Notes: a model not told the origin generated them from the sequence alone. 64,000 nucleotides of DNA from Fictibacillus arsenicus (GCF_001642935.1 NZ_CP016761.1:806001-870000), one strand, 5' to 3'; positions 9,193-17,511 are shown, counted from the stretch's first letter. A program made the numbers and translations.

Positions 9193-9432
9193 CCCAATCC
9201 CCCCTTTTTATAATAGGTAAGACTCGTACAAGAATTAGAGAAGGAAAAGTATTGTATGTTTTCCATTTTATCCCGAATGCGTTATTCGTACAAGAACCGG
9301 AATAACTATTTCTAATAAATCGAATTAGGTCAATAGGTTTATTTTCCTAATATTATCCTGCGATATTTCTATTTATAATTTCTATATTAATTTCAAATGG
9401 TCATAATTACCTAGAAATAATACAATTCTGTT

Positions 9433-9513
9433 TTATATAACGGGAGAAGCAATAAACAGAGTCAGAAGGAAAATGAACACACCAAGTAAGACAACTAAAC
9501 ATTTTCTAGTCAT
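9433..9513 (-). CDS. Small hydrophobic peptide, 26 residues
   Basis: An ATG preceded by AAGGGGGATTGA encodes MTRKCLVVLLGVFIFLLTLF plus IASPVI: a two-residue basic start and one TM helix. I do not recognise a family. It lies in the same orientation as the toxin-like peptide at 9109-9192, 240 nt upstream of it. The roughly 240 nt between the two are AT-rich and show only an 11-bp direct repeat TCGTACAAGAA (about 9224 and 9287). The RBS and composition support a real gene, but no independent evidence exists. Confidence 0.5.
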   Translation of the reverse strand: MTRKCLVVLLGVFIFLLTLFIASPVI

Positions 9514-9604
9514 TTTATTCAATCCCCCTTGTGTATTCCAATGTATAAAAAAAACGGGGACTTCATGACAGTTATTCAAGGAAAATTTCGAGGAGGAAAA
9601 AGGT

Positions 9605-10234
9605 TTGGATACATCTTATGTATGGTATGTAAGTTATGGATCAAATCTGATGGAGCATCGCTTTTTATGTTACATTCTTGGCGATCAGCCTGAAGGTTCA
9701 TCACAAAAAGAAAGAGGCTGCAGAAATCCAGCAATGCCTTTAAAGAACGGGAAAGCTGTTCTTCCATTCCCTCTATATTTTGCAAGAGAACGTACAAAGT
9801 GGGGCGAGGGTGGAGTGGCTTTTATCGGTCACGAAAAAAATGAGAAATATAAAACATATGGAAGAAAATATCTAGTTACAGTTGAGCAGTTCCTGGATGT
9901 AACAGCCCAAGAAAACAGCTGTGATGAAATAGAGGCAGATCTCGAAGAAGTAATCGAGAAAGGGTATATTCATTTTGGTTCAGGATGGTACAGCAGGATG
10001 GTTTATCTAGGTGAGGAAGAAGGCTATCCAATGGTCACATTCACATGTAATCTAGATCTGCATGAGCAGAATCTAAATCCGCCGCCAGCAACTTATATGA
10101 CGACAATTGCAAAGGGACTGAGTCAAATAGGATTAACCTGTAAAGAGGCTGTGGAATACTTTGCTGAAACTCCGGGGATTTCAGGGAAAATGAAGGAAGA
10201 AGAGATTGAGAGTATTATTTGCTCCCATTTCTAA
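9605..10234 (+). CDS. Gamma-glutamylcyclotransferase-fold protein
   Basis: The 209-residue protein begins MDTSYVWYVSYGSNL; the YGSNL motif near the N-terminus is the substrate-loop signature of the gamma-glutamylcyclotransferase (GGCT/AIG2) fold. Relatives of this length in bacilli are often labelled histone deacetylase, which the sequence does not support. A TTG start at 9605 is 8 nt after AGGAGG; no ATG is better placed. Partners and substrate are unknown. It stands alone, with a terminator about 140 nt downstream. Confidence 0.65.
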   Translation: MDTSYVWYVSYGSNLMEHRFLCYILGDQPEGSSQKERGCRNPAMPLKNGKAVLPFPLYFARERTKWGEGGVAFIGHEKNEKYKTYGRKYLVTVEQFLDVTAQENSCDEIEADLEEVIEKGYIHFGSGWYSRMVYLGEEEGYPMVTFTCNLDLHEQNLNPPPATYMTTIAKGLSQIGLTCKEAVEYFAETPGISGKMKEEEIESIICSHF

Positions 10235-10371
10235 CATGCCAAAAGTTTTATAGCTTGGCCGTTCTTTATAAAAATTACCGATAAAAGGTATGGAAGTAGG
10301 TCGACCGTTATATGACTTATGGAACTTTTTTTACCTTTGTATAGGTGAGATAATAAAGTCCCCTATACATA

Positions 10372-10407
10372 GAGAGGTGCTTTTGATTAAGCACCTCTTT
10401 TTTTATT
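10372..10407 (+). terminator. Strong plus-strand terminator
   Basis: Stem AGAGGTGC/GCACCTCT followed by TTTTTTTATTTT. A second small hairpin (GTATAGG/CCTATAC, 10339-10367) lies just upstream. The nearest plus-strand gene ends at 10234, so this closes either a 3' UTR or a small RNA. Confidence 0.8.
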
Positions 10408-10436
10408 TTCCATCGATAAGCTTCGAATCTCCTTTT

Positions 10437-10625
10437 CTAATTGTTCATCTTAATTTCTTTGATAGAAATGATTCCGGCAGAGCAATTGAATTGTTCAGCA
10501 ATCAGTTTCCTTACTTGATCATGGAGATTCGATTTTCCAGGGTTGATATCCACAATAACAATATTGCCTTGAGTGACTTTCTCCTGGCCATGGCTGAGTT
10601 CAAAATCTACGAGAAGTTTAGCCAT
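10437..10625 (-). CDS. Hypothetical small protein, 62 residues
   Basis: ATG 10625 is preceded by AAGGAGAGATTTATA, an ideal ribosome binding site. The product (MAKLLVDFELSHGQEKVTQG, then NIVIVDINPGKSNLHDQVRKLIAEQFN, ending IKEIKMNN) alternates hydrophobic and charged residues like a small alpha/beta domain and has no signal or TM segment. I do not recognise a family. It lies alone on the minus strand. Confidence 0.72.
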   Translation of the reverse strand: MAKLLVDFELSHGQEKVTQGNIVIVDINPGKSNLHDQVRKLIAEQFNCSAGIISIKEIKMNN

Positions 10626-10829
10626 TATAAATCTCTCCTTTTTTTCTTTGATATAAACTGCTTGTTGAAATATTCGACATATTTCTGAAAATTCTGTCTG
10701 TTTAAATACAAATAAGGCGGAAAGTATCGCAGAATCCCTCGATATTGTACTTTTCTTACTTTTTTCACAGGTAATACCATCCTTTCGGAGAATTTTAATA
10801 GGTAGATTGTCAGATAAAGGGGGATCTGT

Positions 10830-13232
10830 GTGGAGGGAGCACTTCAGAGGAAAAGCATTCGTAAAAGGTTGTCTTGGAAAAAGAGTTTAATGATTATGGG
10901 AGCAGCACTTATTGTTATTTTAGGAGCGGCAGCGGGTACTGCATATTTTTTACTGCAAAAAAGTGAACCTAAAGTAAAAGGAACGCTTGTCTTAAATGGA
11001 TTGACTTCAAAAGCAGATGTGTACAGAGACAGTCATGGTGTCCCGCATATTAAAGCAGGGTCTATTAAGGATCTGTTCATGGCTCAAGGATATGTAACCG
11101 CGCAGGACAGGATGTTTCAAATGGACCTTAGCCGAAGACAAGCTTCTGGGATGCTAAGCGAAGTCATTGGGGAAAAAACACTTCCGCGTGACCAATTTTT
11201 CAGGACCCTTGGTTTGAGAAGAGCGGCTGAAGCTTCCTATAGCGAGTATTCTTCTGAAACAAAAAAATATCTTCAATGGTATGCAGATGGAGTAAATGCA
11301 TATATGGACCAGGCAAAAGAGCAAAATACTTTGCCGATTGAATTCTTGCTGGTTGGCTACAAACCTGAAAAATGGACACCTATCGATTCGCTGGTAATCG
11401 GTAAATATATGGCTTTTGATCTCGGGGGACATTGGGAAGGCCAAGCTTTTCGCTACTATTTAATGGAGAAATTCTCAAAAGAAAAGGCACTGGATCTATT
11501 TCCAGGCTATCCGGCTGACGCCCCGTCTATATTAGAGGATTTAAAAGAGAGCGGTCTCGATTTCGATAAAAGTTTCGCAGATGCAGTGATTCCAAACTTT
11601 CATAACGGAAGCAACAACTGGGTAGTATCCGGCAGTAAAACAGAATCGGGTAAACCCTTACTGGCAAACGACCCGCATCTTCAGCTTGGAACTCCATCAA
11701 TATGGTACCAGACACATTTATCAGCACCAGATTATGAAGTGAGCGGAGTTATCTTTGCAGGAATACCAGGAATTATTGTGGGTCATAACAAACAAATTGC
11801 TTGGGGTGTAACAAATGTAGGTCCTGATGTTCAGGAATTGTATGTAGAAAAGAGGAATCCTCATAATCCTTATGAATTTCAGTACATGGCCAACTGGGAA
11901 AAAGCCGATGTGATAAAGGAAGTAATTAAAGTAAAGGATAAACCCAATGTCGAGCATGAAGTTGTGATTACAAGGCACGGGCCGGTGATCTCAGAATTTG
12001 CTCATCAAGATAAACCGGGAACAGCATTAGCTTTAAAATGGACAGCACTCCAGCCATCAAAGGAATTAGAAGCTGTCATTCAAATGAATCGGTCAAAAAA
12101 TTGGCAGCAGTTTGAAAAGGCTCTAGAATCATTTCACACTCCTGCTCAAAACTTTGTTTTTGCGAGCACGGATGGGACAATTGCGTATAAGGCAAATGGT
12201 CTTATACCGATAAGGAAACAAGATTATACGTCTCTTCCTGTACCAGGCTGGACGAATCAATATGAGTGGAGCGGCTATATTCCGTGGGATAAGCTTCCTA
12301 CAACTGTAAACCCCGAAAAAGGCTTTATTGCAACAGCTAACAACAAAGTTGCATCTGATTCGTATCCTTATCACATATCAGATACGTTCGCTCAGCCCTA
12401 CAGACAGCAAAGAATCGTTGAAGTGATGGGAACTAACCAAAAATTGACGATAGATGATATGAAAGCTCTTCAGTTCGACCAAGCGAATAAACAAGCTGAG
12501 GAAATGCTTCCGATTCTTTTAGAACAGGTATTGAACGAACCGTTATCAGAAAAGGAAACAGAAGTCGTAACAGTCTTGAAAAAATGGAACAAAAATGACA
12601 GTAAGGATAGTGCAGCACCTCTAATTTTTCATATTTGGATGGAATCCTTCAGTAATGAGCTCTTTGAGGATGAGATCAGTGAAGAAATGATGAAGATGTT
12701 TGACGGCCGGGAACAAATAGTTGATGAGCTTATTAGAAAAGCATATGCAGGGACTCCTGGACCTTGGATCGAACAGAATGGGGGTCTGGAAAAAGTAACT
12801 CAGAAATCCTTTTCAAGTATGATCACTGAGCTCTCAGATAAATACGGAGAAGATCTTTCCGATTGGAGATGGGGCAAATTTCATTCTCTGACCTTTGAAC
12901 ATCCATTAGCTGCAATTAAGCCTCTGAATCTTTTGTTTAATCCAGATACAGAAGAGATGGGAGGCAGCCGTATTACAGTCGGAGTAGCCGGCTGGAATCG
13001 TGAAACAGGTAACATTACCCATGGCGGCGCATGGAGAATGATTATCGATATGTCTGACACATCAAAGGCATATCATGTAGTAGGACCAGGTCAATCAGGG
13101 CATGTCCTAAGCCCATGGTACAGCGATCAAGTAAAAGATTGGGCAACTGGCAAGTACCATGTTACAGAATTAAAAACAAAAAAAGAAGATGAAAGCAGAC
13201 ACCTCGTTTTACAGCCAGCTGAAGAAAATTAA
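10830..13232 (+). CDS. Penicillin acylase-family Ntn hydrolase
   Basis: The 800-residue precursor has a cytoplasmic basic start, an N-terminal TM/signal anchor at about residues 17-43, an alpha chain up to about residue 260 and the autocatalytic junction NGSNNW, in which Ser261 would become the N-terminal nucleophile of the beta chain. VVSGSKTESGKPLLANDPHL follows as expected for the family. Members hydrolyse amide bonds of penicillins, acyl-homoserine lactones or other N-acyl compounds; the natural substrate is not predictable. The GTG at 10830 sits 6 nt after AAAGGGGG. The predicted location is extracellular, membrane-anchored. It shows no cotranscribed partner except possibly the short gene at 13319. 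Confidence 0.92.
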   Translation: MEGALQRKSIRKRLSWKKSLMIMGAALIVILGAAAGTAYFLLQKSEPKVKGTLVLNGLTSKADVYRDSHGVPHIKAGSIKDLFMAQGYVTAQDRMFQMDLSRRQASGMLSEVIGEKTLPRDQFFRTLGLRRAAEASYSEYSSETKKYLQWYADGVNAYMDQAKEQNTLPIEFLLVGYKPEKWTPIDSLVIGKYMAFDLGGHWEGQAFRYYLMEKFSKEKALDLFPGYPADAPSILEDLKESGLDFDKSFADAVIPNFHNGSNNWVVSGSKTESGKPLLANDPHLQLGTPSIWYQTHLSAPDYEVSGVIFAGIPGIIVGHNKQIAWGVTNVGPDVQELYVEKRNPHNPYEFQYMANWEKADVIKEVIKVKDKPNVEHEVVITRHGPVISEFAHQDKPGTALALKWTALQPSKELEAVIQMNRSKNWQQFEKALESFHTPAQNFVFASTDGTIAYKANGLIPIRKQDYTSLPVPGWTNQYEWSGYIPWDKLPTTVNPEKGFIATANNKVASDSYPYHISDTFAQPYRQQRIVEVMGTNQKLTIDDMKALQFDQANKQAEEMLPILLEQVLNEPLSEKETEVVTVLKKWNKNDSKDSAAPLIFHIWMESFSNELFEDEISEEMMKMFDGREQIVDELIRKAYAGTPGPWIEQNGGLEKVTQKSFSSMITELSDKYGEDLSDWRWGKFHSLTFEHPLAAIKPLNLLFNPDTEEMGGSRITVGVAGWNRETGNITHGGAWRMIIDMSDTSKAYHVVGPGQSGHVLSPWYSDQVKDWATGKYHVTELKTKKEDESRHLVLQPAEEN

Positions 13233-13318
13233 TAACAGCAAGACACTTGTCTCTGTCAAAATACAGGGTTGGACATATGGTGGAGAGAAAGGCAAAAACA
13301 AGCTGGGAGGTTTACCCT

Positions 13319-13603
13319 TTGTCATACCACACGTACCACCTGTGCCGCCGTTATATTGGCAGATCCGTCTACATTGATTGCCATTGCGGAACAAGGTATC
13401 ACGGTGTCCTAAAGCATGTCGATGAGAAAAAGGCCTACATTCTGCCGTATAGTTCAGATCAGCAGGATGAGAGCAGCGGCCGTTTCTTTGCACCAGCTCT
13501 AATAGGTCTAACACTAGGAACCATCGCTGGATTAGCATTGGCACCGCGCCCCTATCCAATCTATCCTGTTTATCCGCCATATCCGCCGTACCCTTATTAT
13601 TAA
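13319..13603 (+). CDS. Small Pro/Tyr-rich protein, probable spore- or envelope-associated
   Basis: A TTG at 13319 lies 8 nt after GGGAGG and gives a 94-residue product; the longer frame (from 13247) has no ribosome binding site. The N-terminal part (RRYIGRSVYIDCHCGTRYHGVLKHV) looks like a small SH3-like beta module of the kind found in spore-coat-associated small proteins of bacilli. A hydrophobic stretch (FFAPALIGLTLGTIAGLAL) follows, and the tail is PYPIYPVYPPYPPYPYY. A role in the spore or cell surface is an inference from composition. It is 86 nt downstream of the acylase gene, and a terminator follows. Confidence 0.7.
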   Translation: MSYHTYHLCRRYIGRSVYIDCHCGTRYHGVLKHVDEKKAYILPYSSDQQDESSGRFFAPALIGLTLGTIAGLALAPRPYPIYPVYPPYPPYPYY

Positions 13604-13610
13604 ACATTGA

Positions 13611-13644
13611 AGAGACTGACCTAAAAAGGTCAGTCTAAATTTTT
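13611..13644 (+). terminator. Intrinsic terminator
   Basis: 10-bp stem AGACTGACCT/AGGTCAGTCT with AAAA loop, then AAATTTTT. Confidence 0.88.
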
Positions 13645-13958
13645 AAAGATAAGAAAGAAAATACATGCTGGTTACATAAAAAGAATAAAGTTAACACAAG
13701 AAACGACTAGTAGATGAGGTCTTAAAAACAGTAATCGAACCGTTATAAGTCCTCAAAAAAATTTATAAGTCCTTAACCATTTGATACTGAAATTACCACT
13801 ACTAATAGCAATAAAGATTTACGAAATAGCCTTTTTTATCATTTTTCGCTTTATGGTGCAGGAAAATAAATAGCATAGATGGAAAGTAACGTATACACAA
13901 ATCAGATGCGAATACAATTTAAGACATACTACAGAATTTTTTACGAGGGGGTTTGGGA
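13645..13958. other. Intergenic region without recognisable gene
   Basis: About 310 nt of AT-rich sequence. I see no open frame with a ribosome binding site except that of the gene at 13959. The word TTATAAGTCC occurs at 13743 and 13763, exactly 20 nt apart, reminiscent of the longer periodic clusters elsewhere in the window. Confidence 0.6.
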
Positions 13959-14297
13959 ATGAAGCTTGCATTTTTGTTTCACCCGGTAAAAGATTTACAA
14001 GAATCACAACGATATTATGAAGGGCTCGGAATGACTGAAGCCTGGCGTGAAGGCAATCAAGTGATGGGATTATCTATGCCTGATTGTGAAGTTCAATTAA
14101 TGATTGAAGAAGATGAACTGGAACTTGGACCTGGCGGGGTATTTGTTGTTGACAGTGTTGATCAATTCTATGATGACAATGAAACAAGACTCCATTTTGT
14201 TAAAACACCTTGCAGCATTCCTCCTGGAAGATATGCGATCTATAAAGATGAGGCAGGCAACCCGATACGCATCATTGATTTTACGAATAAAGATTAA
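13959..14297 (+). CDS. VOC (glyoxalase/bleomycin resistance) family protein
   Basis: 112 residues forming one VOC half-fold: MKLAFLFHPVKDLQESQRYYEG at the N-terminus, EVQLMIEED strands and a C-terminal IYKDEAGNPIRIIDF strand that carries the usual substrate/metal region. The ATG at 13959 is 8 nt after GAGGGGG; a TTG at 13953 is in frame but poorly placed. VOC proteins act as lyases, dioxygenases or sequestering proteins; which applies here is unclear. Monocistronic, with a terminator directly after. Confidence 0.8.
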   Translation: MKLAFLFHPVKDLQESQRYYEGLGMTEAWREGNQVMGLSMPDCEVQLMIEEDELELGPGGVFVVDSVDQFYDDNETRLHFVKTPCSIPPGRYAIYKDEAGNPIRIIDFTNKD

Positions 14298-14304
14298 TCT
14301 GAAA

Positions 14305-14341
14305 GACACGCCAGGATGCAGACTATTCCTGGCGTGTTTAT
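14305..14341 (+). terminator. Intrinsic terminator
   Basis: 11-bp perfect stem ACACGCCAGGA/TCCTGGCGTGT then TTATT. Confidence 0.85.
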
Positions 14342-14348
14342 TGGGCTC

Positions 14349-14387
14349 TTTACGGTACGTGTTCTTATATTTATTACACGTTCGCTC
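14349..14387. repeat. Long dispersed repeat, partner of 61655-61692
   Basis: Some 38 nt including TTACGGTACGTGTTCTTAT and ATTACACGTTCGCTC reappear as the reverse complement at 61655-61692 with one visible mismatch, 47 kb away. Both copies border a 20-nt-periodic cluster. Confidence 0.8.
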
Positions 14388-14495
14388 TGACTCATTGAGG
14401 TTTCGCTCAAAAACGCCGAGTTACGCTCAAGGTTTTCTCGCTACGCTCAAACTGCCTTTAGTTTCGCTCAAAATCTTCCTTTTTCGCTCAAAGTC
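14380..14495. repeat. 20-nt-periodic TTCGCTCAA repeat cluster
   Basis: TTTCGCTCAA or variants (TTACGCTCAA, CTACGCTCAA) begin at 14401, 14421, 14441, 14462 and 14482, with a first unit at 14380 (GTTCGCTCTG). The spacing is 20-21 nt while the intervening bases vary. No coding potential. Confidence 0.8.
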
Positions 14496-14559
14496 TCTCT
14501 TCTTTAGATAAAAAAAGAAGACAGAACTCGAGAGGCAGCTGCTGCTAGACAGTAATACT

Positions 14560-14668
14560 CTATAGGTGCACAGCGCTGAAATGGCTCACTCACCTCGCTC
14601 CGCGGAAAGCGAGCGACCTGGAACGGAATCAACTACTTTCAAAAACAACAAAATTAGCAAACAGCCTA
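14560..14668 (-). repeat. GC-rich dispersed repeat, copy C (truncated)
   Basis: Read on the minus strand it begins TTGTTGTTTTTGAAAGTAGT, contains TCGCTTTCCGCGGAGCG and fades after about 100 nt, so it matches only the first half of copy A (6455-6622). Confidence 0.7.
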
Positions 14669-14669
14669 T

Positions 14670-14924
14670 TTAAAAGAGGTGAAAATCCGGACCCTCATCT
14701 AAGGCAGGATCATGCAGATCTCCAACGTAATTCAATAAACTTTCTCCTTCATAATAATAGGGCTCAGTATCTTCTAGCCAGCTTTGATACTCTTGAAAAT
14801 CATGATCGAAATTACCGGAGTAGAAGCGGTGCGCTACTTCATTCGTTAAAGTATCAATGATAACGATACCCCTGTACGTCTGACGGTCGGGTTCATCATA
14901 ATCACATGCAATATAGTACGCCAT
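14670..14924 (-). CDS. Hypothetical small acidic protein, 84 residues
   Basis: ATG 14924 is preceded by AAGGAGTTATTACA. The product is strongly acidic and rich in Tyr/Asp (MAYYIACDYDEPDRQTYRGI, later FDHDFQEYQSWLEDTEPYYY), with no TM segment. I do not recognise a family. It stands alone on the minus strand; the GC-rich repeat copy C lies immediately beyond its 3' end. Confidence 0.72.
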   Translation of the reverse strand: MAYYIACDYDEPDRQTYRGIVIIDTLTNEVAHRFYSGNFDHDFQEYQSWLEDTEPYYYEGESLLNYVGDLHDPALDEGPDFHLF

Positions 14925-15112
14925 TGTAATAACTCCTTAGATGATAGTTCTACACATAATGTTGCAAATTAGTTCTTTTTTCATACCATTATTTTTTACT
15001 TCTCTCATAAAGATAAAACGATAAGCCACAAAAATCTTACACAGTGTTTATACGGAGTTTACATTTTATCTGTACGATTAAAATGAGGCGGATTGAAAAG
15101 AGGGAATTTAAA

Positions 15113-15364
15113 ATGAAAACGTACTTTATGATTCAGGAAAAAATTAAACCTGCTTGGATTCAAGAAATGGTGATAAAGGCTAATGAGTTTGAAAAATGCC
15201 AGATCTATTTGGAATGCAATGCTCTAAGGATTAACGCAAAAAGTCAGCTGAGTATGAGTTTATTAAATGGGATGCAAGGAGTATGCTGTGTTTCAGCGCA
15301 TGGCGAAAATAGCAGGACAGCAGTTGATGCATTGCGCAGTTTAGGAACCAAAGTTTTAAATTAG
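15113..15364 (+). CDS. HPr-like domain protein lacking the phosphorylatable His
   Basis: 83 residues with the HPr fold pattern: the segment NAKSQLSMSLLNG aligns with the NLKSIMGVMSLG region of HPr (Ser44 here corresponds to the regulatory Ser46), and GENSRTAVDALRSL aligns with the last helix. The active-site loop that normally holds His15 (IHARPA) reads IKPAWI, so it cannot carry phosphate from EI. This resembles Crh, which has Gln instead of His and acts as a CcpA cofactor, but the similarity is weak. ATG 15113 follows AGAGGGAATTTAAA; the longer frame from 15044 has no ribosome binding site. Confidence 0.65.
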   Translation: MKTYFMIQEKIKPAWIQEMVIKANEFEKCQIYLECNALRINAKSQLSMSLLNGMQGVCCVSAHGENSRTAVDALRSLGTKVLN

Positions 15365-15379
15365 TTTATTAAGTCAAAA

Positions 15380-15432
15380 AGTAAGGCTGGCTCTTATTGG
15401 AAGCGTCCTTCCGAGCCAGCCTTCTTTATTTT
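15380..15432 (+). terminator. Intrinsic terminator of the HPr-like gene
   Basis: 11-bp stem AAGGCTGGCTC/GAGCCAGCCTT, then TTTATTTTTTAT. It reaches across the 3' end of the converging small gene at 15426-15575. Confidence 0.85.
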
Positions 15433-15575
15433 TTATCTTTGCCGCTTCTGTTTGTTTGGACTAGTTTTTGCAAAAGAACGTCTTGTACAGCTGATCGCGC
15501 AAGATCTGCCTCCTTATGTTCTTCTTTGGCTTTTTGTTCAATAGCCTTAATATCACTAGAATTGTGATGACTCAA
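15426..15575 (-). CDS. Hypothetical small hydrophilic protein, 49 residues
   Basis: A TTG start at 15575 is 8 nt after AAAGGTGG. The product (MSHHNSSDIKAIEQKAKEEH, KEADLARSAVQDVLLQKLVQ, ending TNRSGKDKK) is helical and charged, with no TM segment. Codon use and RBS support a gene. Its last codons overlap the terminator of the converging HPr-like gene. Confidence 0.62.
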   Translation of the reverse strand: MSHHNSSDIKAIEQKAKEEHKEADLARSAVQDVLLQKLVQTNRSGKDKK

Positions 15576-15733
15576 TATATTGTCCACCTTTCTGCTGTTT
15601 CATAATGTGTTATTTCCGCAAAAGAGATGAACAGGGCCCTATTCCTCTAAAAAGGAGAAATTATAATAAACCTATGCACAATCATATAGAAATATGTTTG
15701 ATAAAACTCTAAAATCAAAACTGAATACAATTT

Positions 15734-16405
15734 TTGCAAACCCCCTTGCAATCTCATGAGAAGAGTCTAAAATGGATAGTTGAAACGACGCTTCAGGAAA
15801 AGAAGGGATTAAGTTTGCATAAAGTAATTTGGTTTACAATTGGGGCTTTTTTACAAGGACTTGCGATGGCCGTATTTTTATTTCCACACGCTATACCATC
15901 TGGCGGAGTGGCAGGCATTGCAATTTTAAATGATTTTTTCTTTCACGTACCTCTAGCTCTGACCTTATGGATTATTAATTTTGGCTTACTGCTGCTGGCG
16001 GTAAAGAAACTTGGAAAACAAACAGCATTGTGGACGATATATTGTGTGGCTATCACTTCAGTAACGGTTGATTGGCTGGCTTCTCTGATTCAAAACCCTG
16101 TAAATAATATCTTTTTTGATGTAATTTATGGTGCTTTCATTTTTGGGATAGGGGTCGGTATTCTGTTCCGTTATGGAGCTTCATCTGGAGGAATGGATAT
16201 TCTTGCATTGATTATTGCGAAGTGGACAGGAAAGAAACCTGGCATCATTTTATTTTGGATCAACAGTATTGTGCTGCTCTTAACGGCTATTACCATCGGG
16301 GTTGAAATCATTTTGTTTGCAGTGCTATGTCAGTGGATGAGTACAAAGATTATTGATTATGTCAGGACTGCGCAATTTCAGAAAAAAGCGAAGCAATATA
16401 TGTAA
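15734..16405 (+). CDS. YitT-family membrane protein (short form)
   Basis: The 223-residue protein has about five TM segments and matches the YitT/DUF161 core (IPSGGVAGIAIL, RYGASSGGMDILALII). It lacks the C-terminal DUF2179 domain that most YitT proteins carry, ending soon after the last membrane segment. The start is uncertain: TTG 15734 lacks a Shine-Dalgarno sequence, whereas TTG 15815 follows AGAAGGGA and would still keep all TM segments (196 residues). The function of YitT proteins is unknown. A terminator follows directly. Confidence 0.8.
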   Translation: MQTPLQSHEKSLKWIVETTLQEKKGLSLHKVIWFTIGAFLQGLAMAVFLFPHAIPSGGVAGIAILNDFFFHVPLALTLWIINFGLLLLAVKKLGKQTALWTIYCVAITSVTVDWLASLIQNPVNNIFFDVIYGAFIFGIGVGILFRYGASSGGMDILALIIAKWTGKKPGIILFWINSIVLLLTAITIGVEIILFAVLCQWMSTKIIDYVRTAQFQKKAKQYM

Positions 16406-16441
16406 AAAGGGTACGGTTATAATAACCGCACCCTTTTTTTG
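16405..16441 (+). terminator. Intrinsic terminator
   Basis: Stem AAGGGTACGGTTA/TAACCGCACCCTT with a 3-nt loop and T7 tail, just after the YitT-like gene. Confidence 0.9.
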
Positions 16442-16452
16442 AAGCGTACAAA

Positions 16453-16626
16453 TTAGCAATCTTTGCCTTTGTGCGCCCACGTAGTACCAACGATAATGAG
16501 AAGGATGAATAGAACTACTATGATCGCAAAACTCTTGCCATGACCTCCGCCACCACAATAACCATATCCGCCACCATACATTGGTGCGTTCGCTAGTGAA
16601 GCATTTACCGGTGAATTTGCATACAT
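16453..16626 (-). CDS. YjcZ-family small Gly-rich membrane protein
   Basis: 57 residues: a Gly/Tyr-rich N-terminus ([15 protein letters not shown]) followed by the typical [17 protein letters not shown] transmembrane helix. ATG 16626 is preceded by AGGAGG. The family (YjcZ/SscA-like) is associated with sporulation in bacilli; its exact role is not known. The window holds a second member at 59202-59330 with the segments in the reverse order (TM first, Gly-rich tail). Confidence 0.85.
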   Translation of the reverse strand: MYANSPVNASLANAPMYGGGYGYCGGGGHGKSFAIIVVLFILLIIVGTTWAHKGKDC

Positions 16627-16808
16627 TCTAAAACTCCTCCTTACGATTTGTACTTTCGACTTCGATACAGTATATGTGATAGGTATTAAGCGTGTATGGA
16701 CAAAAGCTTAGTTTTTTTGGAATTAGGCGGAATGTAATATTTTTGATAAAAAATTAATGTTACGTCTTAAGTGAATTGGGGTAACTTAAAGCAAAGGAGG
16801 CGTTATAC

Positions 16809-17108
16809 ATGCAAACTGCAACCCAAACTCAAATGAAAACTACAAGCAGACTATTAAAAACTCAATCATGGGCTCTGATCGGTCTTGGTACAGGTGCATT
16901 GGTCTGGCTCTCTTTTAAACCAAATCGTATAAAAACTAAAATGAAAATTAAAGATCTTAAACGAAGAGTTCGTCCGGATCATATTGAACGAACTCAGCTG
17001 CCAATTAATAAGGCGGGGCATCCAGATCCAATGGATGTTGATGATAACAAGATGGTAGAAGAGGGAGCTATGTACTCGGTAAACTATTATAACAATCGGA
17101 AACAATAA
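16809..17108 (+). CDS. Hypothetical small membrane-anchored protein, 99 residues
   Basis: ATG 16809 follows AAAGGAGGCGTTATAC. One TM segment at about residues 20-36 (SWALIGLGTGALVWLSF) is followed by a basic cytoplasmic stretch (KIKDLKRRVRPDHIERTQ) and a polar tail. I do not recognise a family; single-TM proteins with such tails are common in the bacillus envelope. A terminator overlaps its stop codon. Confidence 0.72.
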   Translation: MQTATQTQMKTTSRLLKTQSWALIGLGTGALVWLSFKPNRIKTKMKIKDLKRRVRPDHIERTQLPINKAGHPDPMDVDDNKMVEEGAMYSVNYYNNRKQ

Positions 17109-17139
17109 AAGGATGGGGGGAACCCATCCTTTTTTATTC
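17107..17139 (+). terminator. Intrinsic terminator
   Basis: Stem AAGGATGGG/CCCATCCTT followed by TTTTATT. Confidence 0.88.
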
Positions 17140-17340
17140 TTTATTTGTATTGAGCAGACGAATGCGGGTGAATATTGCATAACTCTGTAAAAAATTTTAG
17201 GCCTTTATGACGATAGCCCGTGTAAAAAAATGTCCGGTTTTGTAACATTACTTCTTCTTTTGTGGAAACTATTTTCAAGTCCGGAAAAAGCCGTCATAAT
17301 AAGCAAGAAGTATAAAATGACAAAAGAGGAGCCGATTTTC

Positions 17341-17511
17341 GTGGAGAAAAAAGAATGGAATAACTCTCTTCTAATGGAATGCATAAAAGAAAAAAAAGAA
17401 AAGCTGGTAGAAGTTGCAGACCGTAAAGGATTAACCAGCAAAGAAACTGTAAGATGCAGTCAGGAATTAGATGTATTATTAAATGTCATTCAAAGACAAG
17501 CCACTTATTAA
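17341..17511 (+). CDS. Spo0E-like aspartyl-phosphate phosphatase
   Basis: 56 residues forming a helical hairpin: MECIKEKKEKLVEVADRKGL, then the signature SQELDVLLN that closely matches the SQELDxLI motif of Spo0E-type phosphatases. These dephosphorylate Spo0A~P and delay sporulation. The GTG at 17341 lies 9 nt after AGAGGAG and gives the usual family length; longer frames from 17230 or 17317 have no good RBS. The gene abuts a converging small gene at its stop codon. Confidence 0.82.
   Translation: MEKKEWNNSLLMECIKEKKEKLVEVADRKGLTSKETVRCSQELDVLLNVIQRQATY

Noticed and set aside
13209-13607. 132-codon minus-strand frame
   Set aside because: Antisense to the Pro/Tyr-rich small protein gene and reads through its Pro-Tyr repeats; no RBS.
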